Positions 58,295 to 64,000 of a stretch of 64,000 bases of DNA are shown here, piece by piece. The position numbers were made by a program, and so were the translations under genes. Within the stretch, counting starts at the first letter, position 1. Each line of letters opens with the position of its first letter. Source of the stretch: Variovorax sp. E3 (GTDB lineage: Bacteria > Pseudomonadota > Gammaproteobacteria > Burkholderiales > Burkholderiaceae_C). The stretch spans positions 1 to 64,000 of the forward strand of contig NZ_MOWM01000024.1 in NCBI RefSeq assembly GCF_016082275.1, read 5' to 3'. Below the pieces are notes generated by a model. That model had not been told where the DNA came from. It saw nothing but the letters and a program-made list of their open reading frames with translations, and searched no databases.

Positions 58295-59082
58295 ATGGCC
58301 GACAGCATCCCCGCGCCCTTCGACGTCAAGCTCATGAACATCGTCGCGAACATTGCCTTCGCGATGGTGGCGCTCATGCTGCTGGCGGCGGGCGCTGGTG
58401 GGTGCTGCGCCAGCCTTTCTTCCCCATCGGCGGCATCAAGGTGGACGGCGAGGTCACGCACAACAACGCGGTCACGCTGCGCGCCAACGTGGCGCCGCAG
58501 CTCACGGGCAACTTCTTCACCATCGACCTGTCGCGCGCCCGCGCGGCCTTCGAGTCGGTGCCGTGGGTGCGCAGCGCGGTGGTGCGGCGCGAGTTCCCGA
58601 ACAAGCTGCGCGTGACGCTGACCGAGCAGGTGCCGGTGGCGGCGTGGGGCGACGAGGCGGGCTCCAAGCTCATCAACGGTTTCGGCGACGTGTTCGAGGC
58701 CAACGTGGCCGAGGTCGACGACAACCTGCCGCGCCTGGACGGCCCGATCGAGCAGGCCGGCCAGGTGCTGGGCATGTACCGCGTGCTGCAGCCGCAGTTC
58801 CAGCCCTACGACTTCAGCATCGACGAGCTCACGCTGTCGAGCCGGGGCAGCTGGAAGGTGGTGCTGGACACCGGCGCCGAGCTGGAGCTCGGCCGTGGCC
58901 AGAGCGAGGAGGTGACGGCCCGGCTGCAGCGGTTCCTGAAGACCGTGACCCAGGTCGCGGGCCAGTACCACCGCACAGTGGCCGACGTCGAGGGCGCCGA
59001 CTTGCGCCACAACGACGCGTATGCATTGCGGCTGCGCGGCGTCACCACGGTCTCGCCCGAGGCCCCAAGAAGAATCAAGTAG
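58295..59082 (+). CDS. ftsQ: Cell division protein FtsQ (frame change after the membrane helix)
   Basis: FtsQ is a bitopic protein recruiting FtsL/FtsB. The ATG at 58295 gives MADSIPAPFDVKLMNIVANI and a membrane helix. The frame changes near 58395, where one base is missing in GGCGCTGGTGGG (LLAAGA, then VLRQPFFPIGGIKV). The POTRA domain follows (GNFFTIDLSRARAAFESVPW; VVRREFPNKLRVTLTEQ) and then the beta domain (LTLSSRGSWKVVLDTGAEL). It ends 28 bases before ftsA. About 262 aa after repair. Confidence 0.92.
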
Positions 59083-59110
59083 CGAATACCGAGGAATCGA
59101 GGACATATCA

Positions 59111-60340
59111 ATGCCCAAAGAATACAAAGACCTGGTCGTAGGACTGGACATCGGCACCGCCAAAGTGATGGTGGTGGTGGCCGAAGTGCTGCCCGGCGGC
59201 GAGCTCAAGCTGGCCGGCCTCGGTGTTGCGCCGAGCAACGGATTGAAGCGCGGCGTGGTGGTGAACATCGACGCCACGGTGCAGAGCATCCAGCAGGCGC
59301 TGAAAGAAGCCGAGCTGATGGCCGACTGCAAGATCAGCCGCGTCTACACCGGCATCACCGGCAGCCACATCCGCGGCATCAACTCCAGCGGCATGGTGGC
59401 GGTGAAGGACAAGGAAGTGACGCCGGCCGACGTGGCCCGCGTGGTCGAGACGGCGCGCGCCATCAACATCTCGAGCGACCAGCGCCTGCTGCTGGTGGAG
59501 CCGCAGGAATTCGTGATCGACGGCCAGGACGTGAAGGAGCCGATCGGCATGAGCGGCATGCGGCTCGAAGCCAAGGTGCACATCGTGACCGGCGCGCAGA
59601 GCGCGGCCGAGAACATCATCAAGTGCGTGCGCCGCTGCGGCCTGGAGGTCGACCAGCTGATGCTGAACCCGCTGGCCTCGAGCCAGGCGGTGCTGACCGA
59701 AGACGAGCGCGAGCTGGGCGTGGTGCTGGTCGACATCGGCGCGGGCACCACCGACGTGGCGATCTTCACCAACGGCGCGATCCGCCACACGGCCGTGATC
59801 CCCATTGCCGGCGACCTGATCACGAGCGACATCGCCATGGCGCTGCGCACGCCGACCAAGGACGCGGAAGACATCAAGGTCGAGAACGGCTATGCCAAGC
59901 AGCTGCTGGCCGACCCCGACACGCAGGTCGAGGTGCCGGGCCTGGGCGATCGCGGCCCGCGGATGCTGAGCAAGCAGGCGCTGGCCGGCGTGATCGAACC
60001 GCGCATCGAGGAAATCTTCTCGCTGGTGCAGCAGGTGGTGCGCGAGTCGGGCTACGAGGAAGTGCTGTCGTCGGGCGTGGTGCTCACGGGCGGCAGCGCG
60101 GTGATGCCGGGCATGGTCGAGCTCGGTGAAGACATCTTCCTGAAGCCGGTGCGGCGCGGCATTCCGAAGTATTCGAGCGCGTTGTCCGACATGGTCGCGC
60201 AGCCCCGCGCCGCTACAGTCATGGGCCTTCTCGAAGAGGCACGTTTCGCGCGCATGCGCGGCTTCAAGGTCGCGCAGAAGAACGGGTCGGTAAAAACCGC
60301 GTTCGGACGCTTCAAGGACTTCATCGTGGGGAATTTCTGA
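59111..60340 (+). CDS. ftsA: Cell division protein FtsA
   Basis: The 409-aa actin-like membrane tether of FtsZ: LVVGLDIGTAKVMVVVAEV (phosphate 1), LVDIGAGTTDVAIFTNG (phosphate 2), VVLTGGSAVMPGMVEL (adenosine) and a C-terminal amphipathic helix (FGRFKDFIVGNF). The 1C domain (about 85-165) is typical. The ATG at 59111 was chosen because MPKEYKDLVVGLD is the family start. Confidence 0.97.
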   Translation: MPKEYKDLVVGLDIGTAKVMVVVAEVLPGGELKLAGLGVAPSNGLKRGVVVNIDATVQSIQQALKEAELMADCKISRVYTGITGSHIRGINSSGMVAVKDKEVTPADVARVVETARAINISSDQRLLLVEPQEFVIDGQDVKEPIGMSGMRLEAKVHIVTGAQSAAENIIKCVRRCGLEVDQLMLNPLASSQAVLTEDERELGVVLVDIGAGTTDVAIFTNGAIRHTAVIPIAGDLITSDIAMALRTPTKDAEDIKVENGYAKQLLADPDTQVEVPGLGDRGPRMLSKQALAGVIEPRIEEIFSLVQQVVRESGYEEVLSSGVVLTGGSAVMPGMVELGEDIFLKPVRRGIPKYSSALSDMVAQPRAATVMGLLEEARFARMRGFKVAQKNGSVKTAFGRFKDFIVGNF

Positions 60341-60440
60341 CGATGATCAAGTCACCACTCTGGCTCGCGCGCGGCAGCCCTCCCTTGCATTTCAACGAGC
60401 GATGGCGACGCACAGGTCCACCATCGTGACGACCACATCG

Positions 60441-60470
60441 TTGATCTCGTCACGGCACAAGAAATATTCA
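60441..60470 (+). promoter_or_regulatory. Candidate ftsZ promoter
   Basis: TTGATC (60441-60446), an 18-base spacer and TATTCA (60465-60470), 40 bases before the ftsZ start. The 170-base ftsA-ftsZ gap is AT-rich compared with the genes around it. A separate ftsZ promoter is common in this cluster. Confidence 0.45.
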
Positions 60471-60510
60471 TAGACACATAACGGCAACTGCAAGATTCAA
60501 GGAGTTAAAA

Positions 60511-61734
60511 ATGACCATCGAAATGATCGAAGTCGAAGAGTTCAATCAGGGCACGCAGATCAAGGTGATCGGTGTCGGCGGTGGCGGCGGCAATGCGGTC
60601 GCCCACATGATGGAGCGCGGTGTGCAGGGCGTTCAGTTCGTCTGCGCGAACACCGATGCCCAGGCACTGCAACGCAGCAGCGCGCACAAGATCATCCAGC
60701 TGGGCACCAGCGGCCTGGGTGCCGGCAGCAAGCCCGAAAAGGGCCGTGACGCGGCCGAAGCCGCGGTGGACGACATCCGCGCCGCCATCGACGGCGCGCA
60801 CATGCTGTTCATCACGGCCGGCATGGGCGGCGGCACCGGCACCGGCGCCGCACCCGTGATCGCGCGCGTCGCGAAGGAAATGGGCATCCTCACCGTGGGC
60901 GTGGTGACCAAGCCCTTCGACTGGGAAGGCGGTCGCCGCATGACCAACGCCGACGCCGGCTTGGCCGAGCTCGAAGCCAACGTCGACTCGCTGATCGTGG
61001 TGCTCAACGAGAAGCTGCTCGACGTGCTGGGCGACGACGTCACGCAGGACGAAGCCTTCGCGCAAGCCAACGACGTGCTGAAGAACGCCGTGGGCGGCAT
61101 CTCGGAAATCATCAACGAGTACGGCGGCGTGAACGTCGACTTCGAAGACGTGCGCACCGTGATGGGCGAACCCGGCAAGGCCATGATGGGCACGGCCGCG
61201 GCTGCGGGCCCGGACCGCGCGCGCATCGCCGCCGAGCAGGCCGTGGCCTGCCCGCTGCTCGAAGGCATCGACCTGTCGGGCGCCAAGGGCGTGCTGGTGC
61301 TGGTGACGGCATCGAAGGGCTCGCTGAAGCTGAACGAGTCGAAGCTGGCGATGAACACCATCCGCGCCTACGCCTCGCCGGACGCGCACGTGATCTACGG
61401 CGCCGCCTACGACGAAAGCCTCGGCGACGAAATGCGCGTGACGGTGGTTGCCACCGGCCTGTCGCGCGCCGACGCACGCCGCCAGGCCCCGACGCTGGAA
61501 GTGATCCGCACCGGCACCGACAACATCCCGTTCACCGTGCCCACGCTCGGCGGCATGGGTCACGCCAGCGCCGGTGGCCACGGCGGCGGCAGCCAGCCCA
61601 ACTACGACGGCATGGCCGTGCCCAGCGTGTGGCGCACCAACCGCACGATGGCCGCCGCCAAGGTGGACGCGCTGTCGTCGGGCGGCATGGACGACTTCGA
61701 GATCCCCGCGTTCCTGCGCCGCCAGGCCGACTGA
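60511..61734 (+). CDS. ftsZ: Cell division GTPase FtsZ
   Basis: The 407-aa tubulin homologue: KVIGVGGGGGNAVAHMMERG, G-box GGGTGTG (106-112), TKPFDWEGGRRM, T7 loop NVDFEDVRTVM and the conserved C-terminal peptide (DDFEIPAFLRRQ) for FtsA/ZipA binding. An AAGGAG site precedes the ATG. Confidence 0.98.
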   Translation: MTIEMIEVEEFNQGTQIKVIGVGGGGGNAVAHMMERGVQGVQFVCANTDAQALQRSSAHKIIQLGTSGLGAGSKPEKGRDAAEAAVDDIRAAIDGAHMLFITAGMGGGTGTGAAPVIARVAKEMGILTVGVVTKPFDWEGGRRMTNADAGLAELEANVDSLIVVLNEKLLDVLGDDVTQDEAFAQANDVLKNAVGGISEIINEYGGVNVDFEDVRTVMGEPGKAMMGTAAAAGPDRARIAAEQAVACPLLEGIDLSGAKGVLVLVTASKGSLKLNESKLAMNTIRAYASPDAHVIYGAAYDESLGDEMRVTVVATGLSRADARRQAPTLEVIRTGTDNIPFTVPTLGGMGHASAGGHGGGSQPNYDGMAVPSVWRTNRTMAAAKVDALSSGGMDDFEIPAFLRRQAD

Positions 61735-61756
61735 GAACACGCCGCGGCGACCGAAC

Positions 61757-61849
61757 GCAGAGGGCACGAGGGTTCGCAAGGGGCACCAGGGAAGACCTGA
61801 AAGGGACTTCCGCTGGCCCTAGGCGCTGCGTCCACCTCGTGCCCTTTGC
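61757..61849. repeat. Long-range inverted repeat between ftsZ and lpxC
   Basis: GCAGAGGGCACGAGG (61757-61771) and CCTCGTGCCCTTTGC (61835-61849) pair over 15 positions with one mismatch, separated by 63 bases. It may slow or end transcription after ftsZ, or be a remnant of a repeat family. There is no T-run. Confidence 0.5.
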
Positions 61850-61942
61850 GTCCATCGCCGGGCTTTCAGGGAAACCATGTCTATCGGGGCCATAGCCAAG
61901 GGCATAGGGCGTCACGCCCGTCGCGCGCCTAAAATCGAGGGT

Positions 61943-62866
61943 GTGCTGCAACAACGAACCCTCAAGTCGATCAGCCGCGCCGTGGGCGTGGGGCTGCACA
62001 GCGGCCAACGCGTGGAGCTGACCCTGCGTCCGGCCCCGGCCGACACGGGCATCGTGTTCCGCCGCGTCGACCTGCCCGAGCCGGTCGAGATCCGCATGAC
62101 CGCCGAGTCGGTCACCGACACGCGCCTGGCGTCCACGGTCTCCACCGGCGGCGCCAAGGTGCAGACGGTCGAGCACATCATGTCCGCCTGCGCGGGCCTG
62201 GGCATCGACAACCTCTACATCGACATCACGGCCGACGAAGTGCCGATCCTTGACGGGTCGGCCTCGTCCTTCGTGTTCCTGCTGCAAAGCGCGGGCATCG
62301 CGCTGCAGAAGGCGCCGCGCCGCTTCATCCGCGTGACCCGCAAGGTCGAGGTGCGCGAAGGCGAGGGCGCCAACGAGAAGTGGGCGAGCCTGGAGCCGTA
62401 CCACGGCTTCAAGCTGGCCTTCGAGATCGACTTCGACCACCGCGTCGTCAACTCCACCGGCCAGCGCGTGGAGTTCGACCTGGGCACCGACTCGTACAGC
62501 CGCGACATCGCGCGCGCCCGTACCTTCGGCTTCACCAAAGAGGTCGAGTACATGCGCAGCAAGGGCCTGGCCCTGGGCGGCGGCCTGGACAACGCCATCG
62601 TCATGGACGACACCAAGGTGCTCAATGCCGGCGGCCTGCGCTACGACGACGAGTTCGTGAAGCACAAGATCCTGGACGCCATGGGCGACCTGTACATCAT
62701 CGGCAAGCCGCTGCTGGCCGCGTACACCGCGTTCCGCTCGGGCCATGCGCTGAACAACAAGCTGCTGCGCGAACTGCTCTCGCACAGCGACGCCTACGAA
62801 GTCGTGACCTTCGAGGACGAAAAGCGCGCACCGCGCGGTTTCGGCGAAGTCGCCCGCGCCTGGTAG
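61943..62866 (+). CDS. lpxC: UDP-3-O-acyl-GlcNAc deacetylase LpxC
   Basis: The 307-aa zinc enzyme commits precursors to lipid A. The start is GTG 61943 ([20 protein letters not shown]), the family N-terminus; the frame is open further upstream but that part is not conserved-looking. Zinc ligands are His in [10 protein letters not shown] and His/Asp in [24 protein letters not shown] carries the catalytic-site His. It closes the cluster. Confidence 0.96.
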   Translation: MLQQRTLKSISRAVGVGLHSGQRVELTLRPAPADTGIVFRRVDLPEPVEIRMTAESVTDTRLASTVSTGGAKVQTVEHIMSACAGLGIDNLYIDITADEVPILDGSASSFVFLLQSAGIALQKAPRRFIRVTRKVEVREGEGANEKWASLEPYHGFKLAFEIDFDHRVVNSTGQRVEFDLGTDSYSRDIARARTFGFTKEVEYMRSKGLALGGGLDNAIVMDDTKVLNAGGLRYDDEFVKHKILDAMGDLYIIGKPLLAAYTAFRSGHALNNKLLRELLSHSDAYEVVTFEDEKRAPRGFGEVARAW

Positions 62867-62892
62867 GCCCGGGCAGCCCGCGCTTTCACGAC

Positions 62893-63069
62893 ATGCTTCT
62901 TTTCCGCTGGGCCATCCTGCTGCTTCTGTTGGTGGCCGGCGCGTCCTTCGCGTTCTATGCGGGCACGGGACAGCCCAAGTACCGCCGCTTCGGCTGGATC
63001 GTGCTGAAGTGGACGTTGCTCGCGGCGTTCGGCTTCTTCGCGGTGCTGATCGCCGAGCGCGTCGCGTAG
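62893..63069 (+). CDS. Small two-helix membrane protein (58 aa)
   Basis: MLLFRWAILLLLLVAGASFA starts a first hydrophobic helix. A short loop GTGQPKYRRFGW and a second helix (LLAAFGFFAVLIAERVA) follow. It follows lpxC by 26 bases on the same strand and is likely co-transcribed. Function is unknown. Confidence 0.7.
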   Translation: MLLFRWAILLLLLVAGASFAFYAGTGQPKYRRFGWIVLKWTLLAAFGFFAVLIAERVA

Positions 63070-63139
63070 TTTTTCGCGGCGCTGTTCGCATGTCCGGAAA
63101 CGGCATGCCGGGCAGCGGCCGCCGGCGCACGATGGCGCC

Positions 63140-63628
63140 ATGAACACCCGCACACCCCCTTCCCGCAATCCGTTCGGCGTGCAGGATGCGCCCGACCCCG
63201 ACGGTGAAGACATCGACGCGTTTGCCGCAAGCGTGCGCCTCGACGGCGCGGCCAGCGACGCCAATGCCGAGGCGTGGGGCGTTGCTTCGCGTGCCGCGCG
63301 AGAGATGCCGTTGACGATCGCGGGCGCCTGGTCGAGCCGCTGGAACGGCGGCGCGGACCCGACGATGCCCGGCGACACCGCCGCCGCATGGAAAGAGGGC
63401 CAGGCCCGCGTGAAGATCGGCGTCGGCCACATCCACCTGCTGTTCGACTGGCACGACGGCGCGCGCCATGCGCTGCTCGACGTGCGCCAGGCCGGCCTGC
63501 ACCGGCTCGTGGGCCGCTACATCAACCTAAGCAACCCGGCCATCACGCAGCCCTGGGTCGGGCTGGTCGTCGACCACCGCCGCATCGACGGCCGCTGGCC
63601 CCACGGGCGGCTGGACTTTCGCCGGTAG
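63140..63628 (+). CDS. Conserved hypothetical protein (162 aa)
   Basis: I cannot name this protein. The first 45 residues are charged and low-complexity (PDPDGEDIDAFAASVRLDGA). The second half looks like a compact beta-rich domain (VGHIHLLFDWHDGARHALLD, NPAITQPWVGLVVDHRRIDG). No signal or membrane segment is seen. It has good third-position G/C and converges on ruvC. Confidence 0.6.
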   Translation: MNTRTPPSRNPFGVQDAPDPDGEDIDAFAASVRLDGAASDANAEAWGVASRAAREMPLTIAGAWSSRWNGGADPTMPGDTAAAWKEGQARVKIGVGHIHLLFDWHDGARHALLDVRQAGLHRLVGRYINLSNPAITQPWVGLVVDHRRIDGRWPHGRLDFRR

Positions 63629-63637
63629 CGCTGCCGC

Positions 63638-64000
63638 TCAGCGCGAACGGCCTTGCCGGTACGTGCCGGCATGCGTCTTCGACAGCTCGGCCGCCTGCGC
63701 GAGCCGCGCCATCGAGCGCCCCACCTGCGCATGCGTGATCGCGATGCCCAGCGCGTCGGCCGCGTCGGCGCCCGGCAGGCCCGGCAGATCGAGCAGGCGT
63801 TTCACCATCTCCTGCACCTGTGCCTTGGCGGCCTGGCCGTGCCCGGCCACGGCCTTCTTCATCTGCAGCGCCGTGTACTCGGCCACGGTGAGGTTGCTGT
63901 TCACCAGCGAGGTCACGCATGCGCCGCGCGCCTGCCCCAGCAGCAGCGTCGATTGCGGGTTGACGTTGACGAAGATGATTTCCACCGCCGACGCGTCGGG
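63638..64000 (-). CDS. ruvC: Holliday junction resolvase RuvC, C-terminal part (runs off the window)
   Basis: The visible 120 residues match RuvC from the middle of the protein: [40 protein letters not shown], and the catalytic acidic residues in [15 protein letters not shown]. The frame is open at the right edge, so the 5' third is outside. RuvC cleaves Holliday junctions with RuvAB. Confidence 0.95.
   Translation of the reverse strand, partial: PDASAVEIIFVNVNPQSTLLLGQARGACVTSLVNSNLTVAEYTALQMKKAVAGHGQAAKAQVQEMVKRLLDLPGLPGADAADALGIAITHAQVGRSMARLAQAAELSKTHAGTYRQGRSR

Noticed and set aside
1..64000. CRISPR arrays, tRNA or rRNA genes, insertion sequences
   Set aside because: I looked for regularly spaced repeats, tRNA-like cloverleaf sequences and transposase motifs and saw none that I could support.

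Overview
The window looks like chromosomal DNA of a high-GC betaproteobacterium of the Comamonadaceae, most like Variovorax. The evidence is the complete mra/dcw order (mraZ-rsmH-ftsL-ftsI-murE-murF-mraY-murD-ftsW-murG-murC-ddlB-ftsQ-ftsA-ftsZ-lpxC), the dapF-DUF484-xerC linkage, hslVU next to dksA, and heavy G/C at third codon positions. I see no rRNA, tRNA, CRISPR array, transposase or integrase.

Layout. 0-3 kb: end of a lipoprotein gene, small secreted proteins and a chemoreceptor. 3-9.8 kb: a lower-GC one-directional cassette (AraC regulator, small secreted protein, MacA-MacB-NodT-type tripartite exporter). 9.8-12.9 kb: luciferase-like oxidoreductase, aldo/keto reductase and MFS exporter. 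13.1-16.5 kb: an AT-richer island with a SF1 helicase and a DUF2290 protein, followed by a structured RNA with the architecture of a C4/P4-CI antisense immunity RNA and a 95-aa gene. 16.5-19.1 kb: divergent LysR regulator and MFS pump. 19.2-20.7 kb: an orphan PAAR-metallopeptidase effector gene with a likely immunity gene. 21-24.8 kb: DUF3455 lipoprotein, ECF sigma/anti-sigma pair, MFS transporter and a DsbA-fold isomerase. 24.8-30.8 kb: LysR regulator divergent from an operon of isochorismatase-like hydrolase, XapX protein, YtcJ-like amidohydrolase, DoxX protein and MFS transporter. 30.9-43.2 kb: housekeeping (dapF, DUF484, YdcF, xerC, rRNA methyltransferase, CobW GTPase, DUF945, dksA, STAS protein, hslVU). 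43.2-62.9 kb: the cell wall/division cluster under an MraZ operator. 62.9-64 kb: two small conserved genes and the 3' part of ruvC.

Sequence quality matters for reading this annotation. At least twelve genes, several of them normally essential (dapF, dksA, murD, murC, ftsQ), are interrupted by single-base frame changes, and most of those I could inspect can be repaired by changing one base in a short homopolymer. I therefore treat these as probable sequencing or assembly errors, annotate the full gene span, and note where each frame change falls.

Working together: the cytoplasmic Mur ligases, MraY and MurG make lipid II, FtsW/FtsI use it at the septum, FtsL/Q/A/Z form the divisome, and LpxC commits precursors to lipid A. 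The accessory modules (exporter cassette, helicase-DUF2290 island with its antisense RNA, PAAR effector pair) lie within 18 kb of each other and have lower GC than their flanks, which suggests a region that accepts transferred DNA.
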